NCBI GenBank assembly: GCA_014155875.1
Contig: JACEFZ010011426.1
Coordinates: 241,001-305,000, forward strand
DNA length: 64,000 nucleotides
Direction of reading: 5' to 3'
DNA from: Cepaea nemoralis
Lineage: Eukaryota > Mollusca > Gastropoda > Stylommatophora > Helicidae
The notes beneath the pieces are model-generated. The model did not search any database. It was not told the origin of the DNA and saw only the letters and a list, made by a program, of their open reading frames with translations. Positions 10,827 through 22,277 of this stretch are shown piece by piece. The position numbers and the translations under genes were made by a program. Numbering within the stretch: position 1 is the stretch's first letter; every line of letters starts with the position of its first letter.

Positions 10827-11053
10827 CCTTAAATATTATAAATGCAATGTTGAATCTTGTGTGAATTTAACTGTCCTTTTTAGTTCACTCAGCAGTCCAT
10901 AGAGTTTATATTCCACTGTCGTCTCTCTTGGCCAGAAGGTTAGCCTAGACATGTTGTAATTTGGGCAGTCTTTGAGTATGTGCTCTGCTGTTTGCGACGA
11001 TAATCCACACGTGCACATGGCTGATTCACCAATCTTGAATCTTGTATACATGT
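10827..11053 (-). pseudogene. LINE B copy 1, 3' end of ORF (unit 1)
   Basis: Encodes the C-terminal ~70 residues of family B, including CTCGLSSQTAEHILKDC with the CxC-H-C arrangement and FWPRET. It equals the end of the intact ORF at 52200-52418. The piece runs from the LTR insertion point at 11053 to the LINE A insertion point at 10827. The duplicate in unit 2 is at 16533-16759. Confidence 0.8.
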
Positions 11054-11299
11054 TGCCACAACTCCGGGTCTTAACCTAGAGTGAGGAAACTTGTTCATTT
11101 GGACAAGTTAGGGGCTAATATTATATTAGTTGGATCGGTCCTCCCATAGACCGACCACACGACGTTCAACGGGGGTTTGAACTGATGGGCGTGCCCGTTA
11201 TACAATTTTATTTTTTTGGGGGGTAGTTAATAAGGGCCATAACGTCGTACTCATGATGTCAGCAATGCTATTGTGCATAGTAGTATCACAAGGTGGGTG

Positions 11300-11306
<7 letters not shown>

Positions 11307-11378
<72 letters not shown>
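11307..11378. repeat. (TA)n tract, unit 1
   Basis: About 72 bases of alternating TA bounded on the right by ccatccatccatcat, the reverse complement of the RTE 3' tail. The duplicate lies at 17010-17084. The tract probably grew from the RTE's own short repeat tail. Confidence 0.9.
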
Positions 11379-11380
<2 letters not shown>

Positions 11381-11384
11381 ATCC

Positions 11385-11550
11385 ATCCATCATGTGCCAT
11401 GCCGGTAAGCGTGGGCGGTCATGTTCTGCCATCTCACTCGATCACCAGAGTCGTGGATCAGTTCCGTGTTTCTGTCTCGACCATGCCACAAGGCCAAGCC
11501 ATCCAGATACTTGTTTCTAGGTCTTCCCCTTGGTCTGTTTCCCTCGATCT
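11385..11550 (-). mobile_element. RTE-type LINE 3' end (unit 1, truncated)
   Basis: Reverse complement of the last ~165 bases of the RTE-like element that ends at 5451, including the codons for GRPR and HGRDRN and a terminal RHGT. It is cut at 11550 by the duplication junction with LINE A copy 2. The unit 2 equivalent at 17095-17288 is about 25 bases longer at that edge. Confidence 0.82.
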
Positions 11551-11553
11551 TCT

Positions 11554-14500
11554 TCTTCTTCTTCTTCTTCGTTCATCCGGAGTTTTTTTTTCGGATGTGA
11601 TTGCGTTGTGCCTGTTTACAGCAGAGCTGCGTTCTTGCGCCGTTAGGCCGACACATCCGACTTCTGCGGGCATTTGTTGACCGGGTTAACTTTCCCGGGG
11701 GTTTCTTAGACGTTTGACTCTCACTGTTGTGGTGTTATCCCCCATCCCAGCTGGTCCATATAGAACAGCCAAAGATCCTGGTCAGCCCTCAAGGGAAGGC
11801 AGGGGCAGACCATGGGCATTCCCCGCCATCCAAGGAGGCTTCCATACTTGCAGAGCCGATACATAGCGCTCTGGTACTGGGCTCACCCAAGGAATCGTCA
11901 CGTCCTGCACATGGCTGCTTAGCCTCACTTCCGTATATTGGGCCTTCCGTTCACCATAGGCTGTTCTTCCGGAAACCAGAAGTATGCAGTCTGCAGATGA
12001 CATCCACACAGTGAGCTTTCGATTCGGACTTTCCATGTAATGGATTTGCTAGCCAAGCAATATTCCATTTCGTGCCACTAGGACACTTTTCCACCTTTAT
12101 GAAGCCCACACAGTGGGCTTTTGATTCAGACTTTCCACGTAATGGATTTGCTATCCAAGCAATATTCCATTTCGTGCCACTAGGACACTTTTCCACCTTT
12201 TATGAAGCCCACACAGTGGGCTTTTGATTCGGACTTTCCACGTAATGGATTTGCTATCCAAGCAATATTCCATTTCGTGCCACTAGGACACTTTTCCACC
12301 TTTTTATGAAGCCCACACAATGGGCTTTTGATTTGGACTTTCCACGTAATGGATTTGCTATCCAAGCAATATTCCATTTCATGCCTCTGGGTCTTCATGC
12401 ACCTTTAAATGTCAACCTGTATATAGTTAAAGTAATCTGCGGTCAACTTTAGCTTGTTGATATCTCCATAGAGCTTGTCCTCAAATGAAGCAGGTGTGGG
12501 CCAAAATATCTTTCTCTGTTCTGCATACGTTGGGCATTCCTGCAGCAAATGTTTTGCTGTCATTTTTCCAGTTCTACAATTACATTCATCGGTATCTCCT
12601 ATCTTTAGTTTATTGAACAAGTGGTATTTCAGCCTGTTATGTCCTGTGCGGAGTCTGAAGATTGCTACTTGTTCTCTTCGGTCGAGTTTGTAATATGCAT
12701 CATCCTTCTGATGGCCTGGATGCTCTGATTCCCATTTGGTTCTATAAGTGCTTTTTATCAACCTCTTTGCCTCATTATAGGTTATGTCTATGTCAGGCTG
12801 TGGTAGTCGTCCGCCCTCTTTTGCCAGTCTGTCAGCCTCTTCGTTTCCAGGTATACTGCAATGTGATGGGATCCACTGTATTACAACTTTTTTGGATTTC
12901 TGGCATAGACCATGGAGTGCTGCTCTTAGGTCAGTTAGTTCTGTGCTGTTATTGCTCTTCAGTATTGAGACAGCTGACTTTGCATCTGTGAAGATAGCTA
13001 TTTGCTTCTCTTTATTTTCCTCCATCAGGAGCATTTCTGCTGCAGTTTTCAGAGCCTCTACCTCCGCTTTGAAGTTACTTGAAAATTTTCCAGTTGCCAT
13101 TGAATGTGTTTTTTTCAGCTCCATTTTTTAAATTTAGGAGAATTCCTCCTCCTCCATTCTCTATTGAATTTTTGGCTGATCCATCTGTATATGCATGGGT
13201 CCAATTGCTGCTTGGGTAATGTTCTTTTATGTAGTTTAGGGTTATTTCTCTTCTTTCGGTTTCATGCTGAGTGTTCTTTTTCTCAATACCAGGAATGTTT
13301 TCTATCATCTCAGGCAGTTGCTGCTGTCTCCAAGCTGGGAACTTGTGTGCATTGTGTATGGGCTTGACTGTTGATATGTTAAGAATAGGATCTGACCTAA
13401 TCCTTCGTTTTGCAGTTTCTACAAAGTTGCTACGCTTCAGTCTTCCCTTCCAAAACCATTAAATCTGTTGTACATAGGGTGGTCTGTCAATCTTCTAAAT
13501 TTTTCTGCTTGTTGCTGGGCTCTGCTATCTCTTCTATCCTGCATTGGTTGTAAACAAGTGATCTTTTCTAATTCATTAATAGGCGTTGTCTTCAGGCTTC
13601 CAGTTATGATTCGCATTCCTTGATTTTGGACTCTACTTATTTTGTTAAAGTTTGACTTAGCTGCTGTTGCCCAAGCTGCAATGCCATATTCCAGTACTGG
13701 CCTCACCCGTCCAGTATATAACTTCTTGAGAACTTTCTCATCTGCTCCCCATGTTGTACCAGCAAGCTTTTTCATGATTGCCATTCTTTGCCTTGCTCTT
13801 GTTCGATTTTTCTCAACCTGTGTCTTCCATGTCAGGCGACGATCAAAGGTGACTCCTAGATAGTTTGGATTTTCTTCATGGCGCAATATTTTTCCATTCA
13901 ATACCAGCTTAGGTTGCTGAGTTTTAGTTGAGAGGGAGAACACTGTGCATGTTGTTTTCTCCTCACTTATCTTCACTAGCCATGATTTTGACCAGTCCTC
14001 TAGCGCTAATAGGGCTTGCTGTATTCTGCTGTTAGCTGTACTAATATATTCTTCAGATGTCCATATGGCTAGGTCATCTGCAAAGGATGATGTGTGTACT
14101 CTGGCTGGAAAATTTTCCGTGATGTCGTTTATATATGCTAGGAATAATGTTGGTGAAAGAACTCCTCCTTGGGGGACACCTTGCTCCAACAGCATCATTT
14201 TGCTGGTTTGTCCTTGTACTTTTGTCCTGGCAGTTCTGTTCTCAAGGTAGTGGCTGATCCATTTGTACATTTTCCCGCAAACATGCATTTTTTGCAGTTT
14301 TACTTTCAGTCCTTCCTTCCATACTTTATCAAATGCTTTTTCTAAATCTATCCAGACTGCTAGTGTGTGCTTTTTCTCTTGGAAGGCATCCTCTATTTCC
14401 TGAGCTATATAGGTTATTTGATCTTCAGTAGATCTGTACTTTCTGAATCCTGCTTGGTGAGGTGTTAAGAGTTGGTTTTCTTCCAGATGCCATGTTAGCC

Positions 14501-16532
14501 TGCCATTGATAATGCGTTCCATTAATTTTCCTACACAGCTAAGAAGACTGATAGGTCGATAGCCATTTGGTTCTTCCAGGTCTTTTCCTTTCTTTGGGAC
14601 TGGTATTAGTATAGCTTCCTTCCATGCCTGTGGGACTATTCCCCTCTTCCAGCTGTAATTTAGGACTGCTAGTAGTTTCTTTTTTGCCTTAGTGCCTAGT
14701 CCTATTAGCATTTCATTTGTGATTCCATCCTTTCCTGGTGATGTCTTCTTTTTTAGGGTATTCATTGCCTGTTCCATTTCTTCCATTGTTAGATTTGCCA
14801 TCATATATTCTGCTGCTGTCTCTGTATATGTATGATGTATCTGTTTATCTTTGATTGCTTTCTTCTGTTCGGCTGTAATATCAATGTGGTTTGCACTGGC
14901 ATAGTGTTCCATTAGTGCATTTGCAGCCTTTTTTCCTGTAAGCAAGGCATTTCCTTGTTTAATTGTTATTTGTTTGTTTCTAGGTCCTTCATTGTTCATG
15001 GCTTTCACTAGTTTCCATAGTTTGTTTCCATCCCTGTCAAAATTCAGGTTTTCTGTTTTTTTCCTCCAACAATCTCTTGTTGTTTGATTTACTGTTCTTT
15101 TATATTTTGCTGAGATGGCTTTGAGAGAGATGTTCGCTTCAGTTGTTTGTTCTCTCTCTGCGGTCTTCCTAGCATCTTCAACTTTGTCCTCCAAAAATTG
15201 TAGTTCTTCAGTCCAGTATGGTTTGTAATTTTTCCTTGCTCCTCTTGGAATAGACTCAGTGGCCGCCTGTATTATTGCTCTGTTTAGACTTTCCACCATT
15301 TGCTTCATGTTGCCATATCGTGTATTTACGTTTTCACAATATTTGTCTGTTAGTATGGCAAATCTGTCCCAATCTGCTCGTTTGTAATTCCAACGGGGCA
15401 AAGGCTTTTGCTCCTGTGGAACATACTCCATATTTATTACAAGCTTGATTGGTCTGTGGTCACTACCTGCTAATTGGTCCAGCACATGGCGATCGATTTT
15501 GTGGAGGATGTCTCCTGTGCAGAAAGCTAAGTCTGGAGTAGAAGTGGTAATCCATCTTCTGGAGTAGAAGCTCGGTGTGTCATCCGCTTTGTTAAGTAGA
15601 TGGAGATTTGAGTCTATTTCCCAGTCCTCCACTTCATCTCCTCTTTTGTCAGTATCTGGGTATCCCCATCTTTCTGAACGGCTATTAAAGTCTCCGACAA
15701 CAATGCAATTTGTGTCAGTTATTTCCATGTTTGAGAGTGTAAGATCCTTATCTGCCGGGCTATATAGATTGTAAATTCTTATTTTCACGTCCTTTATCAT
15801 TATATCAACACCTATAATTTCCGTTTGGTTGTCAGAGATCACAGATACTTCGCTGCAAGGTATTGTATTTCGTGTAAGTATTACAACTCCTCCTTTGTGT
15901 CCTTCGCGGTCGAAACGTGTGGCCTGATATCCCTCGACTGAAAATGTGCGATTGGCGTTGAGGTGTGTCTCTTGAATGCATGCCACATCTATTCTATCTT
16001 TATGAAGACGCTGTGTTAGGGAGGCTTTCTTGTTATAAACTCCTTCTGCATTCCATTGTAGTATGTTGAGTGTCCGGGGTGTTTGGTCAATAGCTCTTAA
16101 CCTACTCCTCTGTGCCTTGACTCCACAGCACAGGGGAAGGTGACCACCAGTAGTCATGGGTGGACCCCCTCGAGGCAGGGGGCCCGGCACTATCACCGCC
16201 TGATGGGACTTCACGGGATTAGCACCATAACGATTAATTTTCATCTGTGGCATCATGAAATGATAAAGTTACGTTGCACTGCTTTGTCAAGCCTGTGGCT
16301 CAGTACATCCGATTTCGACAAGCATTTGTTCGGGATGCTTTCCCTAGCCTTTGACTGTCCCCAGTCTACCTACAAGGCAGCAGGTTTGTGCGTCACTTCG
16401 TCTGGTCCCTCTCCCTTGACCTGTCCGACATGGGTGACCCTACCAGTAGCTGTGCTACCGTCGGCATAGCTCTTGGGGTCATTGGAACGCTCAAGCCCCT
16501 CTACCTCGTCAAGGTGGACGCACGGCAGAGGG
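11554..16532 (-). mobile_element. LINE A copy 2 (tandem-duplicated)
   Basis: Same organisation as LINE A copy 1, from the (GAA)n tail at the left to the 5' end at 16532, followed by the same LINE B remnant. Its left neighbour is the cut RTE fragment rather than LINE B tail, so it lacks a proper left target duplication. By eye its coding differences from copy 1 exceed those between copies 1 and 3. Confidence 0.85.
12405..16256 (-). pseudogene. LINE A copy 2 ORF, frameshifted
   Basis: Reads as family A from the N-terminal leader through endonuclease and RT (939 residues, 16256-13437). It then shifts frame near 13437-13450 within the GFGKGRLKR region and again near 13100, so the RNase H and Cys/His tail (13308-12405) lie in other frames. 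The RT motifs FADD and GVPQGGVLSP are intact. It cannot make the full polyprotein. Confidence 0.88.
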
Positions 16533-16759
16533 GCCTTAAATATTATAAATGCAATGTTGAATCTTGTGTGAATTTAACTGTCCTTTTTAGTTCACTCAGC
16601 AGTCCATAGAGTTTATCTTCCACTGTCGTCTCTCTTGGCCAGAAGGTTAGCCTAGACATGTTGTAATTTGGGCAGTCTTTGAGTATGTGCTCTGCTGTTT
16701 GCGACGATAATCCACACGTGCACATGCTGATTCACCAATCTTGAATCTTGTATACATGT

Positions 16760-17005
16760 TGCCACAACTCCGGGTCTTAACCTAGAGTGAGGAAACTTGT
16801 TCATTTGGACAAGTTAGGGGCTAATATTATATTAGTTGGATCGGTAATCCCATAGACCGACCACACGACGTTCAACGGGGGTTTGAAATGATGGGCGTGC
16901 CCGTTATACAATTTTATTTTTTTGGGGGGTAGTTAATAAGGGCCATAACGTCGTACTCATGATGTCAGCAATGCTATTGTGCATAGTAGTATCACAAGGT
17001 GGGTG

Positions 17006-17086
<81 letters not shown>

Positions 17087-17975
17087 ATATATCCATCCAT
17101 CATCATGTGCCATGCCGGTAAGCGTGGGCGGTCATGTTCTGCCATCTCACTCGATCACCAGAGTCGTGGATCAGTTCCGTGTTTCTGTCTCGACCATGCC
17201 ACAAGGCCAAGCCATCCAGATACTTGTTTCTAGGTCTTCCCCTTGGTCTGTTTCCCTCAATCTTACCAGTTGTCACCAAGTTCTCCAAATATATATATAA
17301 ATGATAGTATCATTTAATGTGGGAGGGGGCATAATGCCACATAGCATTTGCTGAAAAGCGCAGGATGCACAAAGGAGAAAAGGAAAAATACCAAGATATG
17401 ACAAAGGGGCGGTGCACCAGAAACCAAAGAGACAGAATGCGTCACGAAAAACGTAAACCTAACGACCAAGGAATACGCTGTGGAGACAGGTTAATAACAG
17501 GACATGTTCTGAATTGTACGACCGAATTCATTGGCAGTGGATGTCTGACTGTGATGATTCGATGATCCTCAAGGAATGACAGGGGGAGACATGTGTTGAC
17601 AAGAAGCCAGGCTGGGATAGAAGAACAGGGACGAATATTGAACGAATTTAACAGCAAGGAACCAAACCAAATGAACTCGAGAAGGGGAAATAGGCCGCCA
17701 GGGCAAATGACACAGGCTTAGATAGGGTGCTTCCCGGTGAAAATAAATAGTTGTTTTCCCTGTGGTAATGGAGCACTATGATGCCAATGGAATTGCATCT
17801 TTGAAGAGCTGCGAGGCCGAAATAAAAGGACTTGCGCATATTGCCGAGCTGCGTGCTTGTATTTTACTGTTATCAAGTTCGAGGTGAGATCTTTTAGATC
17901 TTGTTGTTTGTTCCGCTTTTGACGCTTCGTCGTGAATCTGCTTTTAGTGTTATTACCGGGATTCACGACAAGGCA
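16760..17975 (-). mobile_element. LTR (solo or terminal) with 5-bp target duplication
   Basis: Starts TGCCACAACT and ends ...ACAAGGCA on the plus strand (TG...CA with matching TGCC/GGCA ends). It is flanked by catgt at 16755-16759 and 17976-17980, the 5-bp duplication typical of LTR integrases, and interrupts the family B frame exactly between ...HM and YT. No internal gag or pol is visible, so it is probably a solo LTR. A (TA)n tract and an RTE 3' end sit within it (17010-17288). The region 17290-17975 has no recognisable gene. A 10-bp perfect inverted repeat (gtcgtgaatc/gattcacgac) lies at about 17929-17970. The first half is duplicated at 11054-11550. Orientation is a guess. Confidence 0.65.
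17095..17288 (-). mobile_element. RTE-type LINE 3' end (unit 2)
   Basis: A 61-residue minus-strand reading from ENLVTTGKIEGN to RHGT matches the C-terminus of the RTE element at 5260-5451. It is a severely 5'-truncated insertion with tail atggatatatag(at)n inside the (TA)n tract of the LTR. Confidence 0.85.
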
Positions 17976-17980
17976 CATGT

Positions 17981-18640
17981 GGTTGCGTAATCTATTGTGT
18001 CCTGTTCTGAGGAGCAGAATAATGACTTGTTCTGGTCTGCCATAACGTGGTAGTCGTCTTGAGCAGGTTTTGGTGGCTTTCTGACTGATTTGATCATTCT
18101 TTTCTTTTGGTGGTAACGGGCACATCAGGCTGTTCTTCTTTTGCTCCTTCCTTAGCCAATCGATCAGTTCTGTCGTTTCCGGGTACTCCATAGTGGGATG
18201 GTATCCACTGTATGGTGACCTTATGCTGGCTGCTAAGTTCAGAAAGTAGTGTCCTTAATACTGGCAATTTCCAAGACATCATTTCGTTTTCGTTGAGGTG
18301 AGTTTCTTGCAAGCAACATACGCTTACCTTTTCTTGGTCCAAGATGTTTTCTAGTTATATTGTTTTGTTGCTGAATCCCTCCGCATTGCAGTGCATTAGT
18401 TTTAGTTTTTGTTTGGTATGGCCAGACGCTCTATTCTCAGGTCCCCTGGCTCCACAGGACATCTGAGAAGGACCTCCAGTAGTTGTGGTTGGACTCTTTC
18501 GAGGCATATGGCCCGGCACTGCACCTGCCTGGGGGTCCAAAGTAGGGCGAGCACCGTTACATTTAGCCGTAGTCGACATATTTCATTGCGCGTGATTGGT
18601 CGCATCCTGATTTCTGTGGCGCGCCTCCTGGCTGGTTGCA
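17981..18640 (-). pseudogene. LINE B copy 1, N-terminus fused to RNase H
   Basis: Minus-strand reading begins with the family B leader (MSTTAKCNGARP near 18579) and goes into the endonuclease (MHCNAEG, CCLQETHLNEN near 18295). It then jumps directly to the RNase H region (KLPVLRTLLSEL, QWIPSHYGVPGN near 18180). About 3 kb present in the intact copy (roughly 48910-51900) is missing, including all of RT. One frameshift lies near 18355. The 5' UTR continues to 18950 and matches 48242-48587. Confidence 0.82.
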
Positions 18641-19164
18641 TCTTTATTCAGCACCTTTCCTTTGCTAGAGCAGACTGTGGTATTACTCGAGTTTAGGTGT
18701 ATAGGCACGCACACACATATCTGCGCATGCACGTACGAGCATACACATCTAGAGCGTTCTGTATATTTCTCGGCACCAGTGACTCGCCGTCGCCCCTTCT
18801 CTTGTTAGGTAAAACAGTTCCGCCACGAGAAGGCCAGAAGTTGAACTTCTGCTGCATAGGTGATGAATGCACGAGCTATTAGGGTATTTATGTAAGGTTG
18901 GGCGCTCACCCCAACCCGGCCCCTGGCTACATACAGCAACATTTGGAACCATGTTATGCTGAAAATGCGAATTTATGGATTTTTGTATAGAAAAATATTT
19001 ATCGACATGAAAAATTTAATAAGGATGATTTTATGAAAAACAGATATTTCTCCGGTGAATAAAATGATTTAGTTTGCAAGAAAATATTAAATTTAAAGGT
19101 CTTTTGCTGTTTTAAATTATTTCAACATTTACAATGTTCAAATTAATTTATTTGTTGTAGTAGC

Positions 19165-19408
19165 AGGCTTCGTGGCTTAGAGGTTATGACTTTTCTCCGT
19201 AATCTCGTATACTCTCGTTGGTAACGTGATGACGGTGAGAATCAGCAGTGGTTCGAATCGCATCGGTAATTTACGGGGTATGTGAGCCGGCCGCTCAGAA
19301 AGCACTGGCAAACTACTGAGCGTAATCTTGCCTAGAGATCAACATACAGCTTAAAGATGCTGGTGTTGACAGCGAGGTCCTGTAAAGGATATGCTAATAA
19401 AAAAAAAA
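19165..19408 (+). mobile_element. tRNA-derived SINE copy 2
   Basis: The head has a box A-like tggcttagaggt near 19174 and a box B-like ggttcgaatcg near 19250, correctly ordered and spaced for a tRNA-type internal Pol III promoter. A central block follows (gccgctcagaaagca, then gagcgtaatcttgc and agatcaacata), then gttgacagcgagg, and an A10 tail. The block order is shared with 1725-1996. It sits in the 5' region of the hAT remnant. A short gtagt flank on both sides may be the target duplication but is too short to rely on. Confidence 0.75.
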
Positions 19409-19556
19409 GTAGTCTTGATATATTTCTGAAATTTATTCTGAGTTTACTACTTGTTTTCCGAATATTTTATTATCACACACAGCCGGAAGTAGGTTTTTGT
19501 TTCATTTCGGTTTTAAAGTTTAGTACAGTTCTAACTGTTCGAATTTTATTTTAAAA

Positions 19557-20735
19557 ATGAGTGTCAATAACAAACGTAAGATTAAAGATGAATGCCGTGT
19601 TTTTAATTATGAATGAACAACTAAGTACTGTTCTCTAAAAGTTGGTAGCAAATCAGTTTGCTTGCTGTATCGTGAGTCAGTGGCTGTCTTCAAGGAGTAC
19701 AATTTAAATAAGACATTATCAAACAAAATATTCCGATTTCGAATACAATTTAACAACCGAAGGGAGGGAAAGGAAATGCCTTGAGTTGGTGAAAAATTTT
19801 GGAGAAACAACAAACTGTTTTCACTAAACAGTCTTGAATTCAAGATGCTGCAACTGAAGCTAGTCATGTGCTGTCACACAGAATTGTAAAACAGAACAAG
19901 CCATTTTCTGATGGCGAGTTCATCAAGGAATGTTTGCTAGATGCAGCAAACATTATGTGTCCAGAAAAAAAAAAGATATGACAACATTACTTTATCCAGG
20001 AGAACTGTGGTCAGACGTGTTGATAAGATAAGTGACAATGTTATGCATAAACTTCAAGATGCAAGTAAACAATTTTTGTGGTAGTCTCTTGCATTGGATG
20101 AGAGTACCGATGTGCATGATACTGCCCAATTATTGATATTTATACGTAGAATAAACACTTCTTTCAAACTCACTGAAGAGTTATTGAGTGTTGAGTCACT
20201 CAAATATACAACCACAGGCCATGATACATTCAATGCTTTTACTAACTGTATTGAAAGAACTGGGTTAGTTCGGAAGAAGATGGCAAGTGTTACAACTGAT
20301 GGAGCTCGTGCTTTGACTGGAAAAAATTTAGGTCTGGTAAAGTTAATAAGTGATAAGATTAAAGCAGAATATCCAGACCACACATTATTACCACTTCACT
20401 GTGTGATTCATCATGAAAGACTGTGAAAAACTGTTTTGAATATCAAGCATGTTTTTGACCCAGTTGTCAGTGTCATCAACCTCTTCAGATCAAGAGGACT
20501 TAATCACATACAGTTCAAGGCATTACTTGACGATTTGGAAACTGAACAATCCAATGTCCTATACCACACCAGTGTTCGATGGCTGAGTCTCGGCAAGGTG
20601 TTGAGGGGCGTGTCGGAACTCAGAGAAGAAATAGTGATGTTCCTAGAGATGAAGGGCATTGAATGTAACTTTAATTCTAATATTGTCAATAAAGAGTGGA
20701 AGTTATACTTTATGTTTGCCATTGAAATTCTTCTT
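19557..20735 (+). pseudogene. hAT transposase, GTF2IRD2-like, degenerate
   Basis: Begins with a short frame reading MSVNNKRKIKDECRVF, the N-terminal signature of GTF2IRD2/SCAN-hAT-type transposases, followed by a VCLLYRESVAVFKEYNL stretch (BED-like region with Cys positions eroded). It resumes at 20090 with LALDESTD, VTTDGARALTG and LPLHCVIHHERL (20094-20426), and again at 20436-20735 with VRWLSLGKVL. Multiple frameshifts and stops are present. It is cut at about 20735 by the 3' end of LINE C, so the C-terminal dimerisation region is absent. The upstream 18961-19165 and the 5' terminus at 5592 probably belong to the same copy. Confidence 0.85.
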
Positions 20736-22277
20736 CCTCTTCTTCAGCGTTCCGAGCCATTGAGGTTCTTTGCTGCAGATACAATCCGTCTCCATTCGTC
20801 TCTCTGGTTGACCTTCTCTTGCCAGTCGTTGATTCCAAGTGCTTGTAGGTCTGTATATATATTATCTCTCCACCGTCTTCTTGGTCTACCTCGGGGTCTA
20901 CGGTCATTTATTTCCCGAGTGTAAGCGAGTTTTGTTTCCCTATTATCTTCCATTCTTTCTATATGCCCCAGCCATTGTAGTCTATTAGCCTTCATGATAC
21001 CAGTGATTATCGGGGACTTAAACAGATCATAAATGTCTATGTTACTTCTTCTTTTCCACTCTCCACTTTGTGTATCCCTAATGGGTCCAAAGATGCTTTG
21101 TTCTCAAAGGTTTGTAGCAAGGCTTCGTCTCCTTTCGTTGTACTCCAGGTTTCAGAGCCATACAGGACAACTGGTCTGATCAGTGTTTTGTATCTGTATA
21201 TTGTGATCTTGGTGTTACGAGATAGCGCCTTTGATTTTAGTAGATGTTGTAGTGCATAGTATATCTTATTTCCAGAATTGATTCTAGTTTGTATTTCTTC
21301 CCTTATGATGATGGAGCAGTTGAAGATTGTACCCAGGTATTTGTATGTTTCCGTTCTTTTAATGGTCATATTATCTATTTGTATGTGGCCAGAGTTTTCA
21401 GCCATTCCTTCTCTTGAAATTACCATATATTCTGTTTTATTTTGGTTGATAACCAGCCCCATCTGGTTTTTTACTTTAAGTGAGTCAATATTTCCAATGT
21501 CTTTTGTTCATTTTCCCCTATAGTATCTATATCATCTGCATAACCAAGCAGCTTGGATGTTCCTCCAATATCACATTCCTCCTTTACTCTCCTTACAACT
21601 TTCTCTAGAGCCAGATTGAAGAGTAGCGGCGATAGTGCATCACCCTGTTTCAAGCCAGATGTTATTTGGAAAGGGTCCTGCCTTTATATGTTACTATATT
21701 ATAAGTATCTTCCATGCATAGTCTGGTCATGTTGATTAACTTCCTTGGTATTCCAAATTCCCGCATAGCATTCCATAGACTATTCCTATGGACACTATCA
21801 TAAGCCTTTTTAAAATCCACAAAAATGATATGGAGATCTCTTTTATATTCCCAATTTTTCTCGGCTATTTGTCGTAAGATAAATATCTGATCTATTGTTG
21901 ATCTGTTTTGTCTAAAACCCGCCTGGTAGTCACCTAAAATGTACTCTGAATATGGTTTTAGCCTATTTAGTAATACTGCGGATAGTATCTTATACTTTAT
22001 GGACAGTAGTGATATTCCTTTATAATTTTCACACTAAAACTTGTCTCCTTTCTTAAAGATAGGTATCAATAATGACTCTTTCCAGTTATGGGGTAATTCT
22101 TCAGTCCTCCAGATTTTTATTATTAGTTCGTATAGCTTTAGATGTAATGCATGGCCACCCGCCTTTATAAATTCAGCAGCAATTCCATCAGCCCCAGTTG
22201 CCTTATTGTTTTTAAGTCGTGTGATTACATATAGGATTTCTTCAAATGCAGGTTCTTCAATTTGTGGTTCACGCGTT
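20736..22277 (-). pseudogene. LINE C, RT half
   Basis: Minus-strand relic of an endonuclease-RT LINE. In order it shows KATGADGI (near 22190), QAGFRQNRST (near 21925), FKKAYDSV (near 21800), QGDALSPLLF (near 21640), YADD (near 21538), LYGSETW (near 21150) and WLGHIERM...RPRGRPRRRW (near 20900). It ends in NGSER and a GAAGAAGAGGAAGAAGAA tail at 20736-20755. Several frameshifts and stops. The RT continues without loss into 27242-28150 once LINE A copy 3 is removed: EEVLT joins REPQIEEPAFEEI. Confidence 0.85.

Larger units (their letters stand above)
5848..17259. repeat. 5.7-kb tandem segmental duplication
   Basis: Two head-to-tail units, about 5848-11553 and 11554-17259, offset by 5706 bases at every point checked (6699/12405, 10550/16256, 11054/16760). 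Each holds LINE A, the 3' piece of LINE B copy 1, the start of an LTR, a (TA)n tract and part of an RTE 3' end. Unit 1 ends abruptly inside the RTE fragment (...ccctcgat), where the CTT-rich tail of LINE A copy 2 begins. Unit 2 continues through the RTE fragment. Copy 2 has no target duplication of its own on the left, so duplication explains the structure better than a second insertion. Confidence 0.8.
5817..18950 (-). mobile_element. LINE B copy 1, split by nested insertions
   Basis: A family B LINE on the minus strand, now in three pieces. The 5' UTR, N-terminus and a shortened RNase H lie at 17981-18950, the 3' end of the ORF at 10827-11053, and the GAA-rich tail at 5817-5847. Target duplications flank the whole: atgtaatgct at 5807-5816 and atgttatgct at 18951-18960 (one mismatch). 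The interruptions are LINE A copy 1 (duplication ccttaaatatt) and an LTR (duplication catgt). The reading is continuous across the LTR gap: ...RNHM at 17981 joins MYTRFKIG at 11051. The pieces therefore belong to one insertion. Confidence 0.75.

Noticed and set aside
11554..16532. LINE A copy 2 as an independent retrotransposition
   Set aside because: Left edge lacks a target duplication and the right flank duplicates that of copy 1 for over 700 bases; tandem duplication fits better.
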